A stretch of DNA of 60,908 nt from assembly GCF_023544665.1 (NCBI RefSeq), contig NZ_JAMJFL010000038.1, forward strand, positions 1 to 60,908. Reading direction: 5' to 3'. Made by a program: the position numbers and the translations under genes. The stretch's first letter is position 1. Each line of letters starts with the position of its first letter. This DNA is from Streptomyces sp. YS415 (lineage in GTDB: Bacteria > Actinomycetota > Actinomycetes > Streptomycetales > Streptomycetaceae). Under the pieces are notes generated by a model. It had not been told where the DNA came from, ran no database searches, and saw nothing but the letters and a program-made list of their open reading frames with translations. Below are positions 24,524 to 33,376 of this stretch, in pieces.

Positions 24524-25417
24524 TCAGCGCGGGTGCATCCAGCTGACTCTTTGGTCGGGGGCGTCGACGGGCCGCCACACGGGCGCTGCGGGCCCATCCC
24601 GGAGCAGGTCGACCAGCGCCGCTGCCAGGACGATGACGTCGCGGCGGAAGGCGATCTGCGACAGGCCACGGGCGGTGGCGTGCAGGGCATCGATACGGGT
24701 CTCGATCCCCGCGGGGCCGGTGCCGTCCAGGACGAACAGCACCCGGGGAAACAGCGGGTAGCGGCGGCGCCATTCTTCTTGCGGTGGCTCCTGGCCGAAG
24801 GCTTGCCGGCGCTGTCCTGGGGGAGGCGTGGGGATGTGGGCGTGGAGGCGGGCGTAGGCGGGGAGTTTCGCGGCGAGGCGTTCGGGTCCCATGGTGGCCC
24901 GGTCGACTTCGACGAACGCCCGCAGCATCGATCCGCCGTCACCGCCACGCCGGTAGTAGAGCAGAGCGTCGGGGATGACAGCTTCGCCGCCTCCGACGGT
25001 GTGGTAAACCTCGGGGATCCAGTCCAGCGGCCGGCACAGCTCGCCGCGGCGGCGGGCGTCCTGGAGGAACGCGAGCGCGGTCTCCGTCACGGTCAGCCCG
25101 TGGCCGGCCCGCAGCCGTACCGCGGTCCGGTCGGATGCCGTCTTCGGCGGCCGCACCCCCCTCAGCTCCGGCCACTGGCAGGCGACCTGGACGCCGTACG
25201 GGGTGGCGAACCACACCCGGGTCCGTCCGGCCTGCGGCAGCGTGATCCGGTCGATGAGGCCCTCACTGCGCAGTTTGGCCAGCCGACGCCTGGTCTGCTC
25301 GATCCGCACCCTGGGTGCGATCGCCAGGTGCATCTGTTCCGTGGTGGCCATCCGGTACTGCACCAGCACCGCCAAAGCCAGCCGGTCCCCGCTCCCTGCG
25401 TCCACATCGCTCGCCAC
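24524..25417 (-). CDS. Replication-relaxation family protein
   Basis: 297 residues. The N-terminal winged helix (ALAVLVQYRMATTEQMHLAI, RRRLAKLRSEGLIDRI, FATPYGVQVACQWPELRGV) followed by FVEVDRATMGPERLAAKL and FPRVLFVLDGTGPAGIETRI matches the plasmid replication-relaxation (Replic_Relax) pattern. The E-x-D...K residues resemble the nuclease-like core of relaxases. Members are linked to replication or transfer of actinobacterial plasmids; the biochemical role is not established. Start ATG 25417; AGCGAGGCGGGAG-like sequence lies upstream on that strand. Confidence 0.85.
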   Translation of the reverse strand: MASDVDAGSGDRLALAVLVQYRMATTEQMHLAIAPRVRIEQTRRRLAKLRSEGLIDRITLPQAGRTRVWFATPYGVQVACQWPELRGVRPPKTASDRTAVRLRAGHGLTVTETALAFLQDARRRGELCRPLDWIPEVYHTVGGGEAVIPDALLYYRRGGDGGSMLRAFVEVDRATMGPERLAAKLPAYARLHAHIPTPPPGQRRQAFGQEPPQEEWRRRYPLFPRVLFVLDGTGPAGIETRIDALHATARGLSQIAFRRDVIVLAAALVDLLRDGPAAPVWRPVDAPDQRVSWMHPR

Positions 25418-25595
25418 GGCTTCTCCCGCCTCGCATCAGTGCGGCACCGGCTCATCCGGTGCCGTGCGTACGACGAAGCGCAACAGCCACCCCCGACCAG
25501 GACTGCGACCACGAAGGCCCGACCACGGTCACGGTGCGACAACACCTCCCCCGACCGGGCCGGCAACCCCGCCGACAACCCCACCCACAGCCGCC

Positions 25596-25665
25596 TGCTC
25601 GCTCGCGGGACCCGTCCGTAAAACCGCAGGCCACCCCGCAATTCCTGCCGTGGTCGGTAGCCCGA
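25596..25665. repeat. Dispersed repeat A, copy 1
   Basis: Very similar to 60836-60908: both read CTCGCTCGCGGGA-CCGTCCGTAAA then CGCAGGCCAC, CGCAATTCC, GCCGTGGT and GGTAGCCC with a few substitutions. The shared ACCCCGCCGAC just before both copies suggests homology extends leftwards. Confidence 0.65.
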
Positions 25666-25871
25666 CATCCCCTCTACGCCCCCGAGTCCTCGCCCCACAG
25701 CAGGAAAAGGAAAAGGGTGGGGGTGGGACAGCTCGGCCGGGCGGCGGGCGAGGGGATTGGGCGCCCTCAGGTGTCCTCGCGCGACGGCGGGGCCGCGCGC
25801 GCCGCCCCGTGTCCACGTCGTCCAGGACGGCGACAGCCACCCGGCCAGACAGTGCTGACGGCCGAGCCGAA

Positions 25872-25919
25872 GCCGCCGACTGGCTCACCACCATGGCGGC
25901 CGGATAGATCTGGCCCACG
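25872..25919 (+). repeat. Dispersed repeat B, copy 1
   Basis: About 80% identical to 27535-27582. Both encode A-x-AADWLT/AAGWLT...AAG just before a stop, so this looks like the 3' tail of a duplicated gene end. Confidence 0.55.
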
Positions 25920-26122
25920 TGCGCGGGTTCGCTGATTCATCGGACGCGATCGGGTGACGTCGTCAGAATCGGATCAGCAGGCGGCACGGCCCTCTGCCAG
26001 TGGCATTCCGACAGGGATACCGAGTGGTGCTGAGGGTGGAGGGCGATGCCGCGGGGTGGAGCTGGCGTGCCGGGGTGCGAGCCACCCTGGTGGTCCGGGA
26101 GTCGCAGAAGGAAGGCACTTTC

Positions 26123-27508
26123 GTGAGCATGATCCAACCGGTTGCCAACGGGTTACGCACCGATCACCCGGTTCCCGGACTGCCGTTCATCAACGACGAG
26201 CGGCTGCTCCTGGACAATCCTGACGCGATTGAGCGGACGGGCCGTAATCAGGGTGAGGGGCTGTGGGGGCGCACGGACCGTCTGCGCGGTGGGGGATGGG
26301 TGGCGTTTACCACCGAGACGAAGAACCGTGACTACGCCTGGGCGGTCCATCAGCACCCCGAGTATGGGCGGACTGTTCTCCTGATCCGCGACGAAGACAT
26401 GAGCGGCCTGCACCACGAGTGGATGTACGGGAACAACGGGTTCCTGTACCGGCATGGCGGCTACTGGTGGGAGGGAACCCGCTGGTACCGGCCCCAGCAG
26501 GTCGTAGACCACGCCTACGAGGGGTACGACGCGCGGCCGGTGGCGGACGCCGTCACCGTCACGGCCATCGACGTCCTGGCCCGCCCGGCGACGTCACACA
26601 CCGCGCAGATTGCGAAGATCGCCGACTTCCATGCCCTGGAGGGACCGTTGCCGCACTGGCGTGAGCATCTCGCCCTGTGGGCCTCCCGCCGCGAGCCTGG
26701 CTCCAGGCCGCTCGATCAGTGCACCGTCGATCTCCAGGCACCGGAACTCGACCCGGCCCGTTTCGTCGACCGCGCCGGCCTGGCGCAGATCGCCGACCTG
26801 GAGCTGGAGGACCTGCCGCATCCGAAGCACGGGCGGAGGAACCTGCCCCCGCCCCAGGCCGAAACGGCCGAGGGGCCACGGTGGTCCCGACCGGTCGCCC
26901 GTGACTGGGCCGAGCAGTACCGCCGGACCCACGGCCCGGAGAAGCTGTTGTCCGCCACTACGGCATTCGGCACCGAGCAGCCCCGGGGATTGGTCGAGGA
27001 CCACAACCGCCTCACGAAGATCATCGCCGACAGCCTCGAGGATGCTGAGGAATCCAAGAAGAACCGCCTCTTCACCCGTGGCAGCAGGACGAGTCACGAG
27101 GAGCTGGCCGCGCACCTGGCCTGGTGGCCCGCCGTCGCCCTCAACGACGGCACCGACGGCTTCATCCCCCTCGCCGCCGTGCGCACCACGATCATCGAAG
27201 CGGTCCTCGGGGGACTCGCCCAGGATGCCGAAGCTCTTGACGATTCCAAGGGTGTCCTCCTGGGCGACATCCGGCGCGATGTCGTGCGCCTCATCGACTG
27301 GTACATCCTGCGAGAGCCCCGACTCGCCCCCGCACTCTTCGGCGAGATCTGCCTGGACGCTCGTGTGCGCTTGGGACTCGACCCGAAGGACGTCGGAAAC
27401 CTTTTACGACGCTCTCTCAGCCTCGACAGCGGCCTCGACCGCCAAACCCGCAATGCCCTCCTCGACCTGGCGCTCCCGCCCTCCGCGCAATCCCCCGAGG
27501 GACGATGA
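26123..27508 (+). CDS. Plasmid-type hypothetical protein (461 aa)
   Basis: GTG 26123 is preceded by AAGGAAGG (26108-26115); the frame is open further upstream to 26000 but that part looks non-coding. The N-terminal ~170 residues are aromatic and beta-rich (GRNQGEGLWGRTDRLRGGGW, HHEWMYGNNGFLYRHGGYWW). The middle is Pro-rich and the C-terminal 130 residues are helical (HEELAAHLAWWPAV, VRLIDWYILREPRLAPALFG). No catalytic motif recognised. Long conserved-looking plasmid backbone proteins of this kind accompany replication or transfer genes. Its stop overlaps a 23-codon ORF (ATG 27505) inside repeat B. Confidence 0.7.
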   Translation: MSMIQPVANGLRTDHPVPGLPFINDERLLLDNPDAIERTGRNQGEGLWGRTDRLRGGGWVAFTTETKNRDYAWAVHQHPEYGRTVLLIRDEDMSGLHHEWMYGNNGFLYRHGGYWWEGTRWYRPQQVVDHAYEGYDARPVADAVTVTAIDVLARPATSHTAQIAKIADFHALEGPLPHWREHLALWASRREPGSRPLDQCTVDLQAPELDPARFVDRAGLAQIADLELEDLPHPKHGRRNLPPPQAETAEGPRWSRPVARDWAEQYRRTHGPEKLLSATTAFGTEQPRGLVEDHNRLTKIIADSLEDAEESKKNRLFTRGSRTSHEELAAHLAWWPAVALNDGTDGFIPLAAVRTTIIEAVLGGLAQDAEALDDSKGVLLGDIRRDVVRLIDWYILREPRLAPALFGEICLDARVRLGLDPKDVGNLLRRSLSLDSGLDRQTRNALLDLALPPSAQSPEGR

Positions 27509-27534
27509 CCATTCCAGTGATGACCGACGCCCAA

Positions 27535-27582
27535 GCCGCCGGCTGGCTCACCGCCACGGCGGCTGGGGAGATCTGACCCGCG
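27535..27582 (+). repeat. Dispersed repeat B, copy 2
   Basis: Counterpart of 25872-25919. It lies in a short ORF (27505-27576) that starts at an ATGA overlap with the 26123 gene and encodes TIPVMTDAQAAGWLTATAAG. The two copies bracket the 26123 gene. Confidence 0.55.
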
Positions 27583-27717
27583 TCCGGACGCACCACGGGG
27601 CCCGGTGTATGGAGTTGTGCTGTGTAAGCGAGCTGGTCGAAGAACACCTCGACCTCCTGTCGAGAGACGTGTTGCGGCGAAATTCCATGAGGCACAGGCC
27701 AACCGACGTCTAAAAGG

Positions 27718-27725
27718 AATCGCCC
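27718..27725. repeat. Target-site duplication, left
   Basis: AATCGCCC immediately before the left inverted repeat, identical to 29106-29113 after the right one. Eight bases is the usual duplication length for IS256-family elements. Confidence 0.9.
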
Positions 27726-29105
27726 GGGTCTGTCAAACGAGTGGTGTAACTGGTGCAGTTGAGGTTACTGACGGGCCGCCGAAAGGCGGCCGTCGAAGGT
27801 GATGTCGAAAGCGTTCAGCGCGGTCTTCCAGCGCATCGTCCAGCGGGCCTGTCCCTTGCCAGTAGGGTCGAGGGACATGATCGCCATGTAGACGCACTTC
27901 AGAGCGGCCTGCTCGTTGGGGAAGTGACCGCGGGCCTTGACCGCCCGCCGGATCCGCGCGTTCACCGACTCGATCGCATTGGTCGTGCAGACGATGCGGC
28001 GGATCTCGGTGTCGAACCGCAAGAACGGGGTGAATTCCTCCCACGCGTTCTCCCACAACTTCACGATCGCCGGATACTTGCGGCCCCAGGCGCCGGCGAA
28101 CTCCGCGAACCTGTCCAGGGCGGCCTCCTCGGTCGGGGCGGTGTAGACGGGCTTGAGAAGCTTGGCGATCTTGTCCCAGTCCTGGCGGGCGGCATAGCGG
28201 AACGAGTTCCGCAGCAGATGCACCACGCAGGTCTGCACGATCGTTTGCGGCCAGACGGTCTCCACCGCCTCGGGCAGGCCCTTGAGCCCGTCGCAGACCA
28301 GCATGAGGACGTCGCTGACGCCGCGGTTCTTGATCTCTGTGAGGATGTGCAGCCAGTGCTTGGCGCCCTCGCCGCCGTCGCCGGCCCACAACCCCAGGAT
28401 CTCCCGACGGCCCTCGGTAGTGACGGCCAGGGCCACATAGATGGGCCGGTTGGCCACCGCGCCGTCACGGATCTTCACGTGGATGGCGTCGATGAAGACA
28501 ACCGGATAGACGGCGTCGAGCGGGCGGCTCTGCCATTCGGCCATGCCCTCGAGGACCTTGTCGGTGATGGTGGAGATGGTCTGGCGGGAGACGTCGGCGC
28601 CATAGACCTCCGCCAGGTGGGCCTGCACCTCGCCGGTGGTCAAGCCCTTCGCGGCCAGCGAGATGACCATCTCGTCGACGCCGGTCAGGCGCTTCTGCCG
28701 CTTCTTGACGATCTTCGGTTCGAAGGAGCCGTCACGGTCGCGGGGCACGGTGATCTCCACCGGGCCCACGTCGGTCAGCACAGTTTTGGAGCGTTTGCCG
28801 TTGCGGGAGTTGCCGCCGTTCTTGCCGGCCGGGTCGTGTTTGTCGTAGCCGAGGTGGTCGGTGATCTCGCCTTCCAGGGCGGACTCCAGCAGCCGCTTGG
28901 TCAGCTGCTGCAGCAGCCCGCCCTCGCCGGTCAGTTGCAGGCCCTCGGCCTGGGCGCGGCCCACCAGCTCGTCGATCAGCTGGTCGTCCACGGCCTTCGG
29001 CGACGCAGCCTTCATGGGCTCCACGGCCTGGGACTCGGACACGTTCTCACTGGTCATCGATGCATCTTCCATGATCGGGAGTTACACCGAACGTCTTACA
29101 GTCCC
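27726..29105 (-). mobile_element. Complete IS256-family insertion sequence
   Basis: 1,380 bp bounded by 26-bp imperfect inverted repeats (27726-27751 and 29080-29105; 20 of 26 positions match, both beginning GGG-CTGT and ending GGTGTAACT). One transposase gene fills it on the minus strand. Perfect 8-bp target duplications flank it. The uninterrupted site lies in non-coding DNA between the 26123 and 29257 genes, so no gene appears to be broken. Confidence 0.93.
27765..29057 (-). CDS. IS256-family transposase
   Basis: 430 residues from ATG 29057 (GGAAG upstream; an in-frame ATG at 29072 is also possible). The pattern of the transposase_mut family is clear: GKNGGNSRNGKRSKTV, VEITVPRDRDGSFEPKIV, the catalytic region with D in VVFIDAIHVKI, D in LMLVCDGLKG and E in TTNAIESVNARIRR, plus the conserved C-terminal GHFPNEQAALKCVYMAI. 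It catalyses copy-out/paste-in transposition through a circular intermediate. Full length and intact DDE, so probably active. Confidence 0.95.
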   Translation of the reverse strand: MTSENVSESQAVEPMKAASPKAVDDQLIDELVGRAQAEGLQLTGEGGLLQQLTKRLLESALEGEITDHLGYDKHDPAGKNGGNSRNGKRSKTVLTDVGPVEITVPRDRDGSFEPKIVKKRQKRLTGVDEMVISLAAKGLTTGEVQAHLAEVYGADVSRQTISTITDKVLEGMAEWQSRPLDAVYPVVFIDAIHVKIRDGAVANRPIYVALAVTTEGRREILGLWAGDGGEGAKHWLHILTEIKNRGVSDVLMLVCDGLKGLPEAVETVWPQTIVQTCVVHLLRNSFRYAARQDWDKIAKLLKPVYTAPTEEAALDRFAEFAGAWGRKYPAIVKLWENAWEEFTPFLRFDTEIRRIVCTTNAIESVNARIRRAVKARGHFPNEQAALKCVYMAIMSLDPTGKGQARWTMRWKTALNAFDITFDGRLSAARQ

Positions 29106-29113
29106 AATCGCCC
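29106..29113. repeat. Target-site duplication, right
   Basis: AATCGCCC directly after the right inverted repeat; exact match to 27718-27725. Confidence 0.9.
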
Positions 29114-29256
29114 CTCTGAAGGCGCTGCCGCTGTCACCCCAAAGCTGGACGTAGAAATCCTGGGTGCGCTCGTTGTGGTATGCGTACAAAGCTCACCCCC
29201 TGCAGTGTGATCAGGAGCAGGATGGTGGCAAGGCGTTGGTTAGGAGTGGAGGGCCT

Positions 29257-30120
29257 GTGGACGTGGGGGAGCGGTGGGCGTACCGGGTGGCGCCACACCA
29301 CGGACCCGTCGCAGAGGTCGAGGTTCTGAAGATGGGCACGCAACGCCCGGTGCGTGTCAAAGTCCGCTTCGTCGCGGAGGAAGCCGAAGGCCGGCAGGAA
29401 TGGGTACCGCCGGCCCGGCTGCGTGTTGCTTGGAAGGACAAGGACGCCTGGCTGGCTCGCGAGGAGCGGTGGAGCGAGCTGACGCGGGACAGTCCGGACG
29501 ATGACGACACCGCCTTCCGGGCGGTCGTCATCCTGTTCGACGAGCGTTTATGGGAGGGGCTGGTGTCTTTCGGCGTCAACTACCGTGACCGGGGACTGCT
29601 GTACGTCGACGATGTGCCCGCACTGGCCGCGCTGCTCGACGCGCCCGAAAGCCTCTTCTTCAGCGATCCACGGGCCTTCACCGACACCGACGGCGCGCTG
29701 ACAGCGCCCTGGCCCACCACCGTTGAGGTGGCACGGCTCCTGGCCCGCACCCGGGCCGACCACCTTATGGCCGTCGCGGACAAACACGAACGCCAGGCAC
29801 GCCAAGACGCGATCTACGGCCGCTACTACCCCGGCCGCGGCAAGAATCCAGGCACCCACATCAGCCCCGAGATCTGCGCAGAGGTCGACCGCAGCAACCA
29901 ACCCGCCTACAACCTGCTGCGCCAATGGTGCGGCGCCGACGTGGTCGAGAGCTTCGAAGAACTCAAGGCCCTGCGCGACGAAGTCCTCCGCATCGGCCAG
30001 CTCATGGAGCAGGCCATCGGCACCCTCCGCCAAGCCGGACAGACCCGGGCAGCCGACCGCTTCGAACGGGAACTCGGCATCCCCCTCGAGACACTGCGCC
30101 AGGCCGAGCGCGACGACTGA
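29257..30120 (+). CDS. Plasmid-type hypothetical protein (287 aa)
   Basis: GTG 29257 with GGAGTGGAGGG just upstream. The N-terminal part (VGERWAYRVAPHHGPVAEVE, VKVRFVAEEAEGRQEWVPPA, RLRV) is an SH3-like beta-barrel: strand, turn, strand, then an E-W-V-P-P-A-R-L motif I recall from many Streptomyces plasmid proteins. The C-terminal half is helical, with KHERQARQDAIYGRYYPGRG and a Leu/Glu-rich coiled coil (FEELKALRDEVLRIGQLMEQ). Probably forms oligomers. Function unknown; the gene is followed 39 bp later by the 30159 gene and is likely co-transcribed. Confidence 0.7.
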   Translation: MDVGERWAYRVAPHHGPVAEVEVLKMGTQRPVRVKVRFVAEEAEGRQEWVPPARLRVAWKDKDAWLAREERWSELTRDSPDDDDTAFRAVVILFDERLWEGLVSFGVNYRDRGLLYVDDVPALAALLDAPESLFFSDPRAFTDTDGALTAPWPTTVEVARLLARTRADHLMAVADKHERQARQDAIYGRYYPGRGKNPGTHISPEICAEVDRSNQPAYNLLRQWCGADVVESFEELKALRDEVLRIGQLMEQAIGTLRQAGQTRAADRFERELGIPLETLRQAERDD

Positions 30121-30158
30121 CATCCCCGACCGACCGGGCACCGACGACAGGAAGAGCC

Positions 30159-31442
30159 GTGGCCCGCAACAAACTCAACGAGCGCCAACTCGACGTCCTG
30201 CGCCGTATCTGCCACGGCGAGACACCCGTCACCTCCGACGACTCCGGCCTCGCCACGACCGTCTACGCCCTGCGCAATCGTGGCCTGGTCACCATGCCCC
30301 GGGCCGACGGCCGCTGGAGCGCAGTCCCCACCGAGGCCGGCCGTCAGCACCTCGCCCACACCGACACCACGCTCGCCCCACGCCCGAGCGCCCCATCGAC
30401 GGCACCCGAGGCGGCAGAACTGATCACCAGACTTCAGCAAGCAGGCGGCACCCTGCACATCACCAACCCCACCCCGGACGAGCGGGCCCACTGGCGCCGC
30501 GTCCTGCACGCCGCACGCGCAGACCACCTGGTCCCCGACGGCCACCACCTTCAACACACCGGACGCGACAAAGGCGACCTGACCATCACCCTGCGCCCCG
30601 GGCCACCGCCGCGACGCTCCACACCCCCAAACGAGACCGTCCCCGTCCCCGACGACCTGCCGCCAGAAACCGTGCACCCCGCAGCCGCCTCAGCACCCAT
30701 CCCGACCTGCCCCGACTGCCAGCCCCGCGCCCGCCGCATCCTCCACGCCCTCTGCCACGCAGCCGAAGCCAAGAATTTCACGGTCAGCGACCCCGAGACC
30801 GGTTCAGCAGCCAGCCTGGTGATCACCATTGGCGGCAGTTCCTTCCCTCTCTCCTTCCACGAAGGCTCCTACGAAGTCCCCGACCTCAGCGGCGCGAAGT
30901 ACGCCTGGCAACGCGTGACCGCGCGCACCACACGCCCATCCCACGAACTCGAACTCAGCCTCGAGCACACCTACGCCCATCGAGGCCGACGCTCTCACTG
31001 GGGAGACCGGCAACGCTGGCGCCTCGAAGACAAACTCCCCGCCCTGCTCCGAGAGATCGCCCACCGTGCACACGCCGAATACGAACGACTGCAGGCCCAG
31101 CAGCGTAGGGAAGAAGAGACACGCCAACGCTGGCTCACTGCGATGCAGCAGGCTCGCACTGCCCTTCTGGAAGATCACCGGCTGAAGGCCCTGCGCACGC
31201 AGGTACAGGCCTGGCAGGAAGCCACTGCCATCCGCGCCTACTGCGACGCACTCGAAGACCACCCCACCACCACCGAGGTGGCCGAAGCAACCACTGCCTG
31301 GACCACCTGGGCCCGGGCCTATGCGGACCGCATCGACCCCGTACCTCAGAACCCAGGACTACCGGACCCTCCGACGATCACACCAGAGGACCTGCGCCCG
31401 TACTTGCGTGGCTGGAGCCCATACGAGCCTAAGCGGAGATGA
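30159..31442 (+). CDS. Winged-helix hypothetical protein (427 aa)
   Basis: GTG 30159 follows AGGAAGAG. Residues ~4-60 form a winged helix (LNERQLDVLRRICHGETPVT, SGLATTVYALRNRGLVTMP). Two further partly similar units follow: AAELITRLQQAGGTLHITNP with a turn HWRRVLHAARADHLVPDG, and CPDCQPRARRILHALC (a possible metal knuckle) leading into a beta-rich domain. The C-terminal third is a long coiled coil (EYERLQAQQRREEETRQRWL). The architecture suggests a DNA-binding structural protein of the plasmid backbone; no named family. Confidence 0.7.
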   Translation: MARNKLNERQLDVLRRICHGETPVTSDDSGLATTVYALRNRGLVTMPRADGRWSAVPTEAGRQHLAHTDTTLAPRPSAPSTAPEAAELITRLQQAGGTLHITNPTPDERAHWRRVLHAARADHLVPDGHHLQHTGRDKGDLTITLRPGPPPRRSTPPNETVPVPDDLPPETVHPAAASAPIPTCPDCQPRARRILHALCHAAEAKNFTVSDPETGSAASLVITIGGSSFPLSFHEGSYEVPDLSGAKYAWQRVTARTTRPSHELELSLEHTYAHRGRRSHWGDRQRWRLEDKLPALLREIAHRAHAEYERLQAQQRREEETRQRWLTAMQQARTALLEDHRLKALRTQVQAWQEATAIRAYCDALEDHPTTTEVAEATTAWTTWARAYADRIDPVPQNPGLPDPPTITPEDLRPYLRGWSPYEPKRR

Positions 31443-31572
31443 CAGAGCCCTGCCATGAGAACACCGGCTGACACGCCGACGCCTGCATGACGGGGCTGGT
31501 GGAGCAATGCCAGCTGTACGAGCCAGTGTCCTCGGCAACCGCCGCAATGCCCTTCGGGCTCGCACCGATCGG

Positions 31573-32330
31573 GCGACAGGGGAGCGGGGCGGGGCGAGGA
31601 TGGGGCCGTAGATCATGGAGGGGGCGGGTGTGCGACTGACGATTGATACGCAGACCGATACGTATGAGCAGGCGATTGCAGCCGTGCAAGCCGCGTACGG
31701 ACTCAACCCCGCCGCGGAGGCGAGCGGTTGGCCGGACGCGCCAGTGCCGGCGGCCCGGCCGGGACCGGAGACGCTGGACAGCGAGGACATTTGGCAGGGC
31801 TGGACGGAGCGGATGCTGTTCGACACTCTCGCCTCCGTACGGCCCGGCGCCCGGGCAGTACTGCGCCGCCTCGTCGAACTGGGCGGCACCGCTACCTTCG
31901 ACAGCCTCCAGGAGCACTTCGCCGACCATCCACAGACGCCGATCCCACCGAAGAAGATCGGCGGGACACTCACCAGCCTGCGAGCAGTACGCCGCAGGGT
32001 CGGCCCGCACAACCGGTCCAACCTGCTGCACGGGACGAGGACAGGCGCATCTACCAGATCGAACCCGCCCTCCTGGAGGGCCTGAAGCGGGCCTTCGCCC
32101 TGGCAGATGTCCGCCCCGACCTGCTCCGCCAGGAATCTGCCACTCCGTGACCAGCCAGGGAACCGAGTATCCGGTGTGCTCGGGTAAGCCCGTCGCTGCT
32201 CCGCAACCCATAGCCGCAGCGCTGGCTTTCCCCCGTCTCGCGCGTCGGCGGGGCCGTGCGTGGCCGGGACGGCTGGGGTGTGCGGGAGCCTCCAGTGCTG
32301 TGCCTGGTGCCGCGGTACCGGGCGGGCCCT
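31573..32330 (+). repeat. Dispersed repeat C, copy 1 (~750 bp)
   Basis: Closely similar to 54921-55686 in the same orientation, including the gene, its ribosome-binding site and ~180 bp downstream (GACCAGCCAGGGA, GCCCGTCGCTGCTCCGCAAC, GGTACCGG). This copy has lost one base inside the gene. Confidence 0.8.
31630..32150 (+). pseudogene. Frameshifted copy of the 54979 gene
   Basis: GTG 31630 follows GGAGGG. Residues 1-134 (RLTIDTQTDTYEQAIAAVQA, EDIWQGWTERMLFDTL, PPKKIGGTLTSLRAVRRRVG) are nearly identical to the intact paralogue at 54979. At ~32031 this copy reads CTGCTGCACGGGAC where the other reads CTGCTGCAGCGGGAC: one G is missing. The frame then ends at 32085 instead of continuing as RIYQIEPALLEGLKRAFALA to the TGA at 32148-32150. 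The last ~40 residues are lost. Confidence 0.8.
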
Positions 32331-32368
32331 TAGGCTCCAGCGTCCAGACCTGCGACTCGGGCACAGCA

Positions 32369-32453
32369 GTGACTGCGCGGGCCCGAGCGAGCGGGATGGG
32401 CAGAGCGAAAGGCGGCACCGGGACCTCCTGCCGGGGTCTTCAGCGTAGATCGG
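32369..32453 (+). repeat. Dispersed repeat D, copy 1
   Basis: GTGACTGCGCGGGCCCGAGCGA..., GCACCGGGACCTCCTGCCGG and TCTTCAGCGT recur at 33293-33376. The two direct copies (about 85 bp) bracket the 32732-33274 gene. Confidence 0.65.
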
Positions 32454-32731
32454 CGTGCCCTCGCCTGCGCCCCAGGAGCAGCGGAAACAGCACCCCTGCC
32501 GACTGGCCCTCGGATGGGACCGGGCTTCGCGGGCGGCCTCTGCGGGGCTAGCTGCTCGATCTATTTCACCAGCCTCGACGACAGGGTCCGCAACCTCACC
32601 GCCGCCGAGGCCACAGGGCTTCTGACCAGTAGAAGCACGCCGCCCCGGCGCTGGCTGCCGACCGGACCGCCGCGGTGTCCGGCGCTAGGCGCTCTGGCTT
32701 GTGCTGCGGACTCGGGGTCTAATGCGCGGTG

Positions 32732-33274
32732 ATGGACGCGAGCGTGGCGGGTGTGGTTGGCGCGGCGATCGGCGTGCTCGGAGCGGTGGCTGGCGGCTGG
32801 GTCTCGGTGGTGGGTCAAGGGCGCCAGCAGCAGCGGCAGTTGCAAGCCGAGCGGGAGTACCGGCGAGAAGCTGCACGGCGGGAGGCGTACGGCGCACTCA
32901 TCGCGAGCACGAAGCTGCTGTCGGCGTCATGGTGGCGGTTTTCCGATCTGGTCTGGGACGAGCAGTCCACGCCGGAGCAGTGGAGGGCCTCCTTCGCTGA
33001 GGTGCATGAGGCGTGGGTCCAGTTCAGCACCGCGGTCGCAGCCGTAACTGTGGCCGGCCCGGTGGCCGCAGCGGAGGCGGCCGAGGACCTGCGCGTGGCG
33101 ATGTACGACTGGGAGAAGGCCGGGATGGACTGGTTCTCGGCGGCCCGGCGGGAGGGACACGGGCAGCTCACCGAGTATGCCGAGCGCTTCAAGGAGGCGT
33201 GGCAGGCAAAACGTGCACCGGACCGCGCCTTCCAGCAAGCCGCACGGCGAGCCCTGGGGACAGAAGAGCCATAG
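32732..33274 (+). CDS. Membrane-anchored hypothetical protein (180 aa)
   Basis: ATG 32732 (GTG 32729 also possible). One N-terminal hydrophobic helix (ASVAGVVGAAIGVLGAVAGG) is followed by QGRQQQRQLQAEREYRREAA, a long charged helix, and then a helical cytoplasmic domain (AYGALIASTKLLSASWWRFS, EVHEAWVQFSTAVAAVTVAG). This layout is very common among Streptomyces proteins of unknown function, often near phage-defence or transport genes. It is bracketed by two direct 85-bp repeats, suggesting it moved as a unit. Confidence 0.75.
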   Translation: MDASVAGVVGAAIGVLGAVAGGWVSVVGQGRQQQRQLQAEREYRREAARREAYGALIASTKLLSASWWRFSDLVWDEQSTPEQWRASFAEVHEAWVQFSTAVAAVTVAGPVAAAEAAEDLRVAMYDWEKAGMDWFSAARREGHGQLTEYAERFKEAWQAKRAPDRAFQQAARRALGTEEP

Positions 33275-33292
33275 AGAGCGCCGCACACGGCC

Positions 33293-33376
33293 GTGACTGC
33301 GCGGGCCCGAGCGATCGGGGCGGGTAGAGCGTAAGGCGGTACCGGGACCTCCTGCCGGGTCTTCAGCGTGGGTCAG
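33293..33376 (+). repeat. Dispersed repeat D, copy 2
   Basis: Counterpart of 32369-32453 beginning 19 nt after the stop of the membrane-anchored protein gene. Confidence 0.65.

Larger units (their letters stand above)
25418..26122. other. Intergenic region with two repeated segments
   Basis: Between divergent genes (24524-25417 minus, 26123 plus). It contains a ~70-bp segment (25596-25665) repeated at the right edge of the window and a 48-bp segment (25872-25919) repeated just after the 26123 gene. A small hairpin GCACCGG...CCGGTGC lies near 25444-25464. No supported gene. Confidence 0.5.

Noticed and set aside
27753..29210. 485-codon open frame on the + strand over the IS
   Set aside because: Exact antisense of the IS256 transposase; no homology-like pattern of its own.
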